64,000 nucleotides of DNA. It comes from Bemisia tabaci. Taxonomy: Eukaryota; Arthropoda; Insecta; Hemiptera; Aleyrodidae. The stretch spans positions 434,001 to 498,000 of the forward strand of contig NC_092796.1 of NCBI RefSeq assembly GCF_918797505.1. Reading direction: 5' to 3'. Position 1 is the first letter of the stretch. Each line of letters opens with the position of its first letter. Of the stretch, positions 26,225-37,500 are shown in pieces. The translations under genes were made by a program, and so were the position numbers. The notes beneath the pieces were generated by a model. It was not told where the DNA came from. It saw nothing but the letters and a program-made list of their open reading frames with translations, and did no database searches.

Positions 26225-26640
26225 TGGTGAACAGATTGAAGACATTATCGATGTGTATTTGATTATGACATCGCTTGAATAATGATGATATCATTGATTA
26301 GGTAAATGATGATGTCATCAGTGAAATCATTGTTGAAACGTCGCTGATGAGGTCTAAAATGACGTCTTCGAATAAGTCAATGCAACAAGATCTTCGTTGC
26401 AGTTACGTGTAAAATCATCACTGGCGAGTCGGTCGAAGACATTATCAATGAAGAAATGGATAACGTTGACGGGTAATAATCGATGACGTTGTCGATTACG
26501 TCAATGAATTAGAATCACCAAGACAGCCAGCGCAGTAGATGGTAATTGGTCAGCGATCGAGTCATCCGTGAATAACGACGACGTCAATGCGCTAATCATC
26601 ATAATCAATATTGGTGCTAGTAATCAATTATAGCATTTGT
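26225..26640. repeat. Degenerate GATGATGTCATC-rich low-complexity region
   Basis: GATGATATCATT, GATGATGTCATC, AATGACGTC and GTCGATGACG words recur in both orientations with no fixed period. There is no coding gene. Confidence 0.4.
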
Positions 26641-27253
26641 GAAGATTTGAATAAGGTTTTCAGTTTCCTACAGAGACGTTATGTTGCCACGAAAGGATTC
26701 AGGGGTTTAACCCCTCCTCCTCTCCATATTAATTAGATCTATACAATTTTTATGTTCTGGGATTTTTCAAGAAACTTCCTACCTTCAGAGAAAAATCGCA
26801 TCTTTCATGAGAAACATATTTTGACCGAAGACCTCATTCTCTTGGAAAACATGGGTCACGCCCCTGGCACCTGGCTGCTTATAAATATGTTTTTTCTGTA
26901 CTGTACTCTTTCTCTCAATCCTATAATAATAAAATACTTTATTCTGCACTCTTCTTGAGGTAAAAATCATGTATGAATGTATGTATGTATGATGTATGAC
27001 TTTTTAAATAACAATGAACAACTATCTCCCCTTTTTTTACATAAATATCAGTGTCCTGACACTCCATTATACTTTTTAATGAAAATGGATCAAAGTTACC
27101 ATTTTAGAAACTCAACTGACGATGAAACTCGAATGACAACGCCTGAATGCAACTATTCGTGCTCAGTGAATGTCCTTATTGCATACATAAAAAATTGAAG
27201 GCGCGCCCCTGTTCCTTGCGCTCTTCGCTCTTCGCGGCGCGCGGAGCAATATA

Positions 27254-27508
27254 TCGACGGTGAAACTACCAAACCACGTATCTCGTTTGCGGTGTTTAAA
27301 AATCTACGCTCACATTTTATTTTTTTGAAGTAGACCAAATCAATATCATTCCTTGAAATTTTCACGGAATTTTCTCCACACAAAGAGGAAAAATCACAGA
27401 AATTTTCAAGACTGGATGTTAAGTAGTTTCTCATTTAAAAAATAAAGTATGACAGGAAGTCTGCGACGTCGCAAACCGAGATACGTGGTTTGGTAGTTTC
27501 ACCGACGA
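27254..27508. mobile_element. 255-bp MITE with TA target duplication, family R2
   Basis: The left end TCGACGGTGAAACTACCAAA and the right end (reverse complement TCGTCGGTGAAACTACC) form inverted repeats of about 40 bp. They include ACCACGTATCTCG. TA flanks each side (27252-27253, 27509-27510), as in Tc1/mariner-type MITEs. A degenerate relative lies at about 33170-33405 and a partial one at about 47640-47780. Confidence 0.7.
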
Positions 27509-27550
27509 TATGGTTTCATCTCCAGCGGTTCGACTGTTCTACTGTTGCCT

Positions 27551-27694
27551 GGAACTTGCAGAGGCCAGCGGGTGAATGTTTGAATCGCAATTGAATGACC
27601 TCAATCGATAAAAAGCATTACTAAGATAGGGATGTATCGATCAGGATCATTCAATTGCGATTCAATAATCCACCCGCTGGCCTCTGCAAGTTCC
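27551..27694. repeat. Inverted repeat with about 50-bp arms
   Basis: GGAACTTGCAGAGGCCAGCG at 27551-27570 is the exact reverse complement of the sequence ending at 27694. Similarity continues through TTGAATCGCAATTGAATGA on the inner side. The loop is about 45 nt. It directly follows the MITE at 27254. Confidence 0.75.
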
Positions 27695-28063
27695 ACGCAA
27701 AAAGTCGATCGAGCCGTTGCACCGTTGCTTGTATTCTACGTATAAATTTGGCCACAACGAATCATTTTCATCTTGCATAGCCATGACGAGAAATAAATCG
27801 TCGTGAGGCAAGTCGTTTGCTGACAATATGAGTTGGTGATACTGTGGACTTACAAGAAACTTCCGTAAACACCTCCAATTCATGAGAATAGTCAATTACT
27901 CGATCCAGTAAATATATTTAAGGAACGTGTTCTACATCGAAATCCTTTATCAAAGCATGTGTGACTTTTAACACCCTACGGGAAAAGTCAACTATTATCT
28001 CTAAGACTGAAGTTCTAAAAGTTTTGCTAATTCTTCAAAAGTAAAATTTATAAATGTGTCAGT

Positions 28064-28064
<1 letters not shown>

Positions 28065-28120
<56 letters not shown>
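28065..28120. repeat. Uninterrupted run of 56 T
   Basis: This mononucleotide tract may be the poly-A tail of a minus-strand retroposed sequence or slippage expansion. The length reported by the assembly is unreliable. Confidence 0.9.
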
Positions 28121-31100
28121 CTTGTTAAATTGTGCATATTTTAAGAACCATTTAGACACAAGTCATTTCTGGAGAATTGCCATTAACCAAAAATTGTGAA
28201 TTATTCAATAAAATCAATGAGTTTAGACAAATTCGTCATGATGAATGTTTGTTTTTCGCTCTAACTGCGACGATAACAGGAGAGCATTCGAAGCGCCTTC
28301 AAATTTGAGATATACAAACCTTTATACGAGGTATTAGAATAGCGAGGGAACAGACTTCATACGTTTAGAGGGGAACCAACCTAAATAATCTCAAGCTCAA
28401 AACACGCAGTGACACGTAACGAGTAACCAAGTAAAAATTAGTAAAAACCTTATCAGTCAGAGAGAGTGAGGAAGATTGCTTTTTACCGATAGATTTTCCT
28501 TAATCGATAAAAAACTTTTAATAGAAAAAGAGGCAAACAATATGTTTACATGCAATAGATTTTTAGTAAAATTTATCCCTGTGCGGTATCCACTCTGAGT
28601 TCATTCTTGTAGTTCTCTCCTCGCCCTACAGAGAGCGATACCTAAGGCCAAACTGTTGCTTTTTACAGTTTTAGTTCTCAACGTTCACCATAGAGAGCGG
28701 ATTGCGAGGTCAAAACTGTTGCTGAGACGAGCTTCCGTTGTTTTCAAATCTACAACAAATGCTTCATCACATACTACAGATGATAACATTTACATTCAAA
28801 TTTTTCAGACGAATCACCATTCATTCACGCTAGAAGGAAAAAGTGTCAGTTTCCATCTTCCTCACTTAGCAATTTAATTGAAGTTTTTCACACCCGTTCT
28901 CTCAAAACTAACAAAGGGTGTGAGGAATTTCTGCATCATCCCAAAATTCTCAAAAAAGTAAACCATTTTTCGTCGATGTATGGAGACCAAAATAAATTTA
29001 CCATCGGTCGTTTGGTGAACTGACCATACTTTCCTTTATCCGTTTTAACATTTTATCAGCTTATTTGGTAGGTTGCAAGGTTGATCATAATCTTGGAGTT
29101 TATGCTCAAATGCAACAAAATATTTTGGTAAAACGTTTTAAACTTGCAAATAATGAAAAGAAAATAATAACTGTAAGAGAGTTTCTGGGTAATAAAATTT
29201 TCACATCGTCCAATCATAAACTATGCGATGATACTTGCATCCTTCTCTCACTCCCTGCAACATCGCTTGCCTTATTATCCAAAATTCTCATAGCTCGCAA
29301 AAATATGTAGATTCCGCCCAAAAATTAGACTTCAGAGCCAAGCTGTTGGTAAACATTCGATGAAAATTAGAAGACCGAATAGAATACTTTTATTGTATTT
29401 AATTTATACTTAGTTTCCTTTGAAAATAATTTAGCTGTAAGATGATTCATTTTCTTCCGAGTTGTAATTGAAACTGTACGATCTCAGCCGCATTAGTCAT
29501 GCGTTATACAAGCAAATGAAATGGGATCTTTTTCTTAACATGTCATAAATTTATACGGGCCTTTCGGGCTGAAATGAATCAAAACTGATGGCATTGTCCT
29601 TCACCCAGGGCTCAATCTTTTTTGGCACTGACTCGAATATCCCTTGGCAGTGTGAAATATTCTGTACAGGCAAAACTACTTGCCACTTTGATCAGAGTTC
29701 AAAGCATTAGCAATGGCCGTTTACAAGGCCGATGAAATATCCTATTAAACGTGGCAACCTCCGTCATACTTGAGCGTGCATTATTCACAACCCCACTTGT
29801 TACATGCAGCGGGATGAATATGGGGCCCGGGCCCGGGAACGGCTGCGCGGACAGGAATCGATCGGGGTGAGCGACAGAGCCCTCTCACGGAAAAGCACAC
29901 AAGTTCTCGTTCGTGCGGTGCTTCTCGATTTTACATGGAGCCAGCCTCCTTCTCGCAGTAATCATGTGAATCAGGTGCCTCGGATCAACGATTATCTCGA
30001 CCGTACCCACTTTGAGACTCCAATATCCTTTCCTAGACTCAGATCTACCCCTGGAATCTTGGTAAGTTTGATTCTTCCGCTCCGCTCATATCGGAATCAT
30101 CACTTCCTAGTGACTGTCATTTGATGTGAGAGCCAGGAAGTATCTGAGAAAATGGCTCACACACCCACGCATTTTGCGGAGGGATGACATACTTGGAGGT
30201 CTAAACAGCTTTAAACTCATGTATTTGGTGTTATGAATTGTGACGGTTTTAAAGTGTGTCAACTATGTTTTTTTTGTCGAGAAATCAAACTTTTTGAGGA
30301 TCTTTTTGGACTGAGACAGTCGGCTGCATTGATCAGCAAATGCTCTCATAAAAACTGTGCGTATTCATCCACATCCTTGTCATCGGGAAAAACATCAATC
30401 CTAACGATCACTTTGAAATATTCGCATTAATTTAAGAGTCTAAAGTTCAGTAATGTCAAATGCTGCTGTCTGCGTCAAAACGCCGTGACTTCATCCCGAA
30501 TTTCGCATGTTTCCTCAACGCATACTACTCTATTACGAGGGATAACTCATTAGCCACAAGTCTTCATTTTGAGTTCCTGATAGTATGCTGGCGTTGACTT
30601 GAAAAAATGAATAATGATTATTCGTTGCTTCTGTTGTAAAAAAGCATCTTATCAAAAATAAAAAAATGAAAAAATGTTAAATAAAGACACGCCGTTTTTA
30701 CGTTGAACCACAGAGTTTGATTTTATCTTTCTTGGCTCATACTTGTATCAAAGTATGTTTTCACGTTGATAACCCATATTCTACCCTCTAAAGATCTTTC
30801 ATGAAATGATTGGTGCTTTATAAGCGTAGTTGTGGTTTTCTTTGCAAAACTTGTCAACTCCTTTTGGTAAACCAAAAATTCCATTTTCTGAGAAAATAAT
30901 CCCTGGTATGAAGCAAAATATTAGAATCAAGCCCTGATACACGTGTTTTTGAGGTCCTGTTAAACTTGTGATGATGTTTGGCATGTTTTCGAAATTTTTG
31001 TCATTTTAAAAAGTACTTTGACTCCGAAAACCCTACTATCCAATAAGTTCTCTTACACTCAACTATTTTTCTAAAGTATTACGATAAAATTCAGAAATTC

Positions 31101-33169
31101 TGATTTAGCAATGGACTGTTCCACAGACCATTATTTCATTGCACAAACTATTTCATTTGGCGGCTAATTTAAGAGAAGATAAATTAGCAATTTTATTTAC
31201 TTAACGAAGAGAAGACTTTTAAATGAACAAAGAAGAAAAACTAACCGAAAGAAAGCGTAACACATAAAAATATTTAAATATTGGTGACAAAATTTGGTAG
31301 TAAAAAGATAAGTACAGTGTGAACTAGTGAGCCCAACGAGAGAAATCTTTCGGCTTTTCTCAATAGTTCTTTACATTACCTAATGTTTAGAGAACTGTTA
31401 ATTAGGAGTGCCTGTGTATTACAATTCATACGTCGGATTAAAACGTATAGTTTACGTAGGTAACTGTACACTTAATTCAGAATCGCTTCGTTGAAAATTC
31501 CTCGTCCTGCGTTTGTGGTTAGAAATCCACCCTCATACTTTGTGTATCTACAACTGTTTGGGATAATGTAAACCTACCCTCGAGAGGAGAAAGACAAGGA
31601 GGTCCTGTTTGATGTCTAAAAATACCGGGCATAGCGTCTGAAAAAGGCTTTTATTTGACAAAGAGATTTGTCTTAGTTGATAATTTTCAAAAAATACGAT
31701 ACAGGAAAAAAGCGATGTTCATTCAGTGCGCTGCCTCCTTACCTGTCTAACTTGCGTGCCAACGTTCCTGCTTCATGCATGAAATAAATCTGTGCAGAAA
31801 GGAGACATTAATTTTTAGTAAAGTATTGTGCATTTATTAATTTACTTAGTCAATTATATTACTTGCCTCCTACGTATACTGCCGATTAAAAAAGTCCGAC
31901 ACTTGACTGACTAGCTTCGAGTAAGAAGTCAGGGACCGAAGAGAATGGTCTGCGGCTGTTGTGAGATACGTAGCACAAGTTACTGCGCCTTCAATTTTGT
32001 GGTTACGCGACACGGACAGGCAAGGGGTACGAATAGTTGCATCCTGACGTTTGCATTAACATTACGCTTTTGTCACTCAAAACATCAACGCTTTTGTCAC
32101 TTCTGTCACAACAAACGGCAGCTATACCTCATTCTAATAAAGGTGTCTATTTTAATGTCCCAAAATGACATGATGGGGATAAGATGACGGGTTGGTTTTC
32201 ATACAAAAAGGTTAATGAAAATGAAAAAGAAAGGAAAAAGAACAAAAATGCTTCAAAATATGAAACACTTTGAGGAGAAAGATAGGACAAAAGAGGCCAA
32301 CAAAAAGTTGACAGTTAGTAAATCCAAAAAATGCATTTTAATGGGCTCAATTCTCAAATAGGGAGACTTAAAGCACTGGCAAAAGTATTTCTGATCCAGA
32401 ACAAGATTTTCATCCTTTCTTGAAAAAAGGATTTGGATTATTTTACAAGACAGCCGATTAATCACAATACGACACAATAGTAAATGATCCTTTTTCACAT
32501 GTGTTAATGTAATTTACGACGAAGAGAACTACGATTTCTCTCCACTCTTGGTGCTATTTCCAGTTAAGAAAACTTACATTCCACGAACAGACTCCAAACA
32601 TACTTTCGTAGCACATTTATAGGAAAATAAGTTATTCTGATAACTATCCATGGACCTTTAATTTACATAACAACCGTAGCAGCGGTAAAATTACGAGGAA
32701 ATCATCTTTCTATATCTGTATTGATCTCTCTTCTCAAGGTGTTAATGACTTCATTTTGTTAAAGCAACTTTAAATCAACGTATTTACTAACCATACATAT
32801 TCATACACACACGTATGGATATATTGCAGGCAGTTTTATTCGTAGGTAAATTCTATTTTTGCTCGTGCACATTGTACTTTTTTTCGCAAATGATTACCTA
32901 AGTTAAAATAAAACATCACCTTAATGTTCAAATGATTTTCAAAGTTACAAAAAGATCTTCAATAATCATCATGGTAGCTGTTGCCGGATTACTCTACGGC
33001 ACATTGCAGTTTTATTACATGGAAGTTTGCTTATTCTGACACAGGTAAATAAACAATAAAGAACCATAACATGATCTGGTAACACTGTGTGTGAGCATTC
33101 GAACATAATGATGATGCTCAATAATAACTAAAGTTTATATTTTCTTGGAAACAGTTCGATAATGTAACT

Positions 33170-33405
33170 TCAACGTATCTCGATTTGCGGCGCGGTGTTT
33201 CAGACTTCCTGTCATGCTTCATTTTTTATATGGAAAACTCAGTTGTTATTTTTTGAAATTTTCATTAATTTTTCTTCTTCTTATAAAAAATATTCTGTGG
33301 AAACTTACTCAAGCCATGGTGCTGGTTCGGTTTCCTTTTAACGTATAAATAGGAGCGGAGAATTTGCCGCAACCGAGATACGCAGTTTTGCAGTTTCACT
33401 CGAGT
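33170..33405. mobile_element. Degenerate copy of MITE family R2
   Basis: CGTATCTCGATTTGCGGCG at the left and CCGCAACCGAGATACGCAG...CAGTTTCAC at the right match the inverted ends of the 27254-27508 element, with more divergence. The shared CTTCCTGTCATGC word also occurs in that element in the opposite orientation. It is an old copy. Confidence 0.5.
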
Positions 33406-34356
33406 TCTTTTTTAGGCACATGTTTCTATATTCGTTTTTGTATTTTCGTATTGTCGTATTTTTGACCTAAACAATTCGATACATCAAACGCTAGTCCGTT
33501 CGATCTTTACTCTTCTAAACATGAATCGCCTCATTAAAATGATTTAAAATAACAGAAACTTATCGAATGAGAAATCCGTTTGAGTCGATCTATTTTGAGT
33601 CCTCAGTCTGTGCTTGCGATGGCGCAGAGATAAATATGTGTGGGTTTCTCTGAATCCCGGCCCTTCGAGAACCAAATGAGGAATGTATTGTTTCCAATAA
33701 TACAACTCTTGGGAATGCCTCACCGAAGAAATCGAAACTTTACTTTAATACTCGTTGACTTGAAAGAACTTGATTCCGCTCCGCAAATCAAATTGACTTT
33801 TCTGAAAATAGAATTATTATTGAGAATCGATGAGGGGGAAATGAACGAATAAAATAACTTTGCGAAGCGCACTTTTTCACTTCAAATTAATCTAAATTTA
33901 ATACATAAGTTATTTTTTCGATTTTCCACGGAAAATTTTCCGCTAATTCTCCTCCAATTAACTCGACCAAGTTTACATAGGGAGTAAACATAAGGTGATT
34001 CAAAATGAACGTCATGTATTACTGAAGTGAATTCGCGGGTCAGCATGTTTTATAGCATAACATTTTTTTTTTCAAAAACCGCGCTCTTTAAGATGCAGCT
34101 CCTCATTCCTACTGAAAATACTAGTAGAAAACTTGTCCCCCTTTCATTACATAGCATTGATATGAGGTAACGTATTTTTAGACTTTTTTTTAAATTTTTT
34201 TACACCTTTATTAATGGACAAAATGTATTTTTCAAAAAGAGATGGCTTGGAGGTCACTCATTAAAGTGAGATCAATTTTAGCCCCTAAAATTTTTAAACT
34301 CAATATTTAACCTCTCTTAGCACTTCCAAGTTTGCAGACTTTCTGTTTGTTGTTTG

Positions 34357-34362
<6 letters not shown>

Positions 34363-34412
<50 letters not shown>
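34363..34412. repeat. Run of 50 T at the acceptor of LRP4 exon 1
   Basis: The tract ends 8 bp before the AG acceptor at 34419-34420 and so forms an exceptionally long polypyrimidine tract. Confidence 0.9.
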
Positions 34413-34414
<2 letters not shown>

Positions 34415-34420
34415 TTCCAG

Positions 34421-34522
34421 GCACTCAGGAGCAAATTAAAGATGATATCCATAACATGGCTGAGTACCCGGTAAAAATGACCTTTGGCCTGCTTCTCCTA
34501 CTCGTTTTGCTTTACTCAATAG
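34421..34522 (+). CDS. Lrp4: LRP4-like exon 1: start codon and signal peptide
   Basis: The acceptor is TTCCAG|GC and the donor is ATAG|GTACG. ATG at 34456, in an AACATGG context, begins [20 protein letters not shown], a short charged N-region followed by a hydrophobic core, as in a signal peptide. Because the exon starts at an acceptor, upstream exons exist. The frame stays open before the ATG ([12 protein letters not shown]), so an earlier start cannot be excluded. The exon ends in phase 1. Confidence 0.7.
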
Positions 34523-37500
34523 GTACGTTGATTCAAATTTCTGATTTATCTTCCCTTGCAGCAAATTTAATCATGTTCATATCTCTTCGTTGTTATTTAT
34601 AACTGCATTTTATTTATCTATTTTTTCTTTGTTTCTTTTTATGTCGAGAATCAATCCAAAATTTTCAAACGAGGATTATTTTTATGATTGGCTAATGTGC
34701 TTCTAGCATTGGACAAATAAGCCCAGGCTACTTACAAATGAGATTATGTAGAATAGAAAATAAAAAAATTACCCCTCTAAAGTACTGAAGCCTTGACATG
34801 GTGTTAAATATAGTGCATGCCTAGCCTACTGGTAAACCAGGCATGTTTAGCTTAACGACAGCATACAATTGACAAGAAACATTGTTAAAAAATTAGTAAC
34901 AATTGATAAATTTCTGCCATTTCCTTGGAATTTTGAAAGTAGAAAAAAATTAATTTTGAAAACTATTATTAGTACCAGGTGCCTTTGGCCGCTACGCTGC
35001 CGACAACCAATGCGGAAGAAAACAACATACGTAAAAAGTCGTAGAACAACCGTGTTCAAGTTATCTCGGAGATTAATTGAATCAAATACCGTCAATGTTT
35101 TATTTTTGATCAATGTTTTTAAAAGAATACACACTGTTATTCTGCTGAGTTTCAGCAAATTTTCCTGAGTGATTTAAAATAGATAAAAGAAAATTTGACT
35201 TAAAACGCATAATATCCGAAATCTAAGCTCAGATTCGGCTTCCTCGTGAAAAATCGATGCAATTTCATGTATCATATGTCACCATATCATGAAGGAAAGA
35301 GATTAACGTAGGCGTGTAGATTCTAACATATCAGTCCGACGTGGCAACATGGGTGATTCGGAGTGGGTCAGCTGATGAGTAAGAAGAAGTTTGTTTTCTC
35401 GGAAACGGACGAACCAAATGCTTGACGCAGGCGCCTGGCGGCGTAGCTCAAACGTTTGAATTCTGTGCCTACTTCCGCATACCGGCCGGCTTTGATAAAA
35501 TCTTTACGCCTATGATTACCCTCTTTTCTTTATGCTATGGTAACATATGATACATGAAATAGCATCGATTTTTCATGAGGAAGCCGAATCTGAGCTTTGA
35601 TTTTGGGTATGATGCTTTTCAAGTTGAATTTTCTGAGTTTGAAAATTTAAGACGGCGGACGTAGCCTGAATGATACATCGGCTCCCATTCCATCGATTAA
35701 ATTCGAATTTTTAGTCTAATTTCGAAAATTCAAAAAACCAAGGTGGCGGGCGTGGCCCAAAACGCTATCTCGGTCCCTGCATGCTCGTCGGATTTTCGTA
35801 AAACTTGGTGCCGAGGGGAGGAGGGGGGGAGGAAAGAAATTTTCAAACACTGCAATCGATATGTCGCAGGCAAATACTAAAATTAGGCATGTTTTCAAAT
35901 GCCTAGGCAAATAGTCAAATACTAGGGGGCTATGCCCCCTGACCGCTACGCGGTCCAACCCCCTGAAGGCGTTCCGCGCCATCCATGGGCCGCTTCGCGG
36001 CCCTATTTTTAGCTCCTATCATTGTTAGTTTTATTTTTCCCCTTAAAAATTACGATATGAGGTATACTTTACTTTTAGAATGAAATAATTTTTGGTTTTG
36101 ATGAATATTTTAGTTCTTTTAATCCGTTTTTTTTAAATCAGTGAAAAATTTAACATCATCCGCGTTTCTGAATTGTTGTAATAAATGCCCTTTAATTATC
36201 ATTAGAACCGAGCAGAGTCAAGAATAATTAATTGCGCGAAGTCATATAGTTTTGCGGCGACTTTACCGTCGCCCGAGCCAGGGACGGGAAAAGGAGTACG
36301 CTCCACGAACATATAATTACAGGCTGATCAGTCACACAAGGTGGGTTGAATATGAATTCTTGAAAATTTATCAACATACTTTCCGTAATCAGTCCATATC
36401 TGATTGCTTTCTTTGGTGAGGTGACTCAATGTTGGTAAAGCGTAAAAAATTGACGGGGCAGACTACTAACAAAATACTTTAATTGAGTTATCTGAGATGG
36501 TGACCTTCATAATCAACAAGTTTATAATTTGCACTAACGCATTCTTTAGTTCAATGAGCCCACTTAACCGAGTAGCATCAACCAAAAACAAGATAGGTGA
36601 AGCGCAAGCGCACTCTTTGGTGCAATGAGTCAACTTGATGGAGCAGTTTACCATCAATTTTGTCTCGGTGAACAGATTTGTAATAGCTAGTAGCAACTAA
36701 TTGAAAATGATTGATTTCTCTAAAGACGTTGTGGACAATACAATGCCGTTGGTTATTCTACCAATTTTTTCATGTACACGGCACCAACTTTTAATTAACA
36801 AAACCAAGATGGTTATCCGCGCACAGTCATTTTTTTCGGTATAGGCATTTTATTCTGTAAGACAACCGACATTACAGTAACATGAGTTGCCTGACAGGAA
36901 TTCCAACACCATTGAAAGTGTTGTAATTGGAACTAAGTAAACGGGGCATACGTGCAGTAAAAGTTTCGAAAATAGGTTCCTCGCCCGTTGGGATGTCACC
37001 TCACCAAATTTTAATCACTTTAGATTCTCGATGAAGAGCAATTGAACGTATTCATCCTAAAAGGAACTACGTCGCACACAGACCCTATGCACATAGTTCC
37101 TTTTAGCATAAATACGTCCAATTATGTATCCTTGGGCCTAATTTTGCAATTTTACTTGTCCGACTAGTCAGTCGTTCATGCTCGGTAAGGATGCGGCCAT
37201 CAGTGATGTGTGAGAGAGAAAAAAAACTCTCTTAGCATTTAAAACTCCTATAAATAATGGTGGCAACACTGCCAGAGTTTTAAACTTTGACTCTACACCG
37301 AAGTAATGCGATTAAATGCAGTAGGTGAACTATCCCATAATGTGTAAAAGCCGGGCATTGCAACTTCGGGAGCTTCCGGCGGGCTTAAAAATGGATTTTG
37401 AACACAGTTGGTGGCAAAATCCTATCTTCTCGTGCGCTTTTTCGACGATTCGTCAATTAAACTGAACATTCTACCCCTTCAAGAGGCTTATACCACAGCG

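Larger units (their letters stand above)
27700..34360. other. Gene-free stretch before LRP4-like gene
   Basis: No convincing coding exon is seen. A 321-bp open stretch (29804-30124) contains a palindromic GGGCCCGGGCCC and a good donor (TTG|GTAAGT, 30061/30062) after a possible acceptor (ATGCAG, about 29807). It could be a non-coding exon but has no supporting homology. The rest is AT-rich with one long T run and one degenerate MITE. Confidence 0.4.

Noticed and set aside
28065..28120. Assembly gap filled with T
   Set aside because: Similar long A/T runs occur elsewhere (34363, 40474, 61173), so homopolymer expansion or retroposon tails are likelier, although the length is uncertain.
29804..30124. 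A coding exon or small gene with a GTAAGT donor
   Set aside because: No domain is recognisable, and its phase 0 end does not fit the phase 1 start at 34421. It is at most a non-coding exon.
34847..35168. Mirror-image frames on both strands near 35.0 kb
   Set aside because: They overlap each other, show no motif and lie in an intron.
35921..36006. Bacterial REP/BIME-like contamination
   Set aside because: The hairpins recur at several positions within insect introns and are embedded in AT-rich intron sequence with diverged copies.
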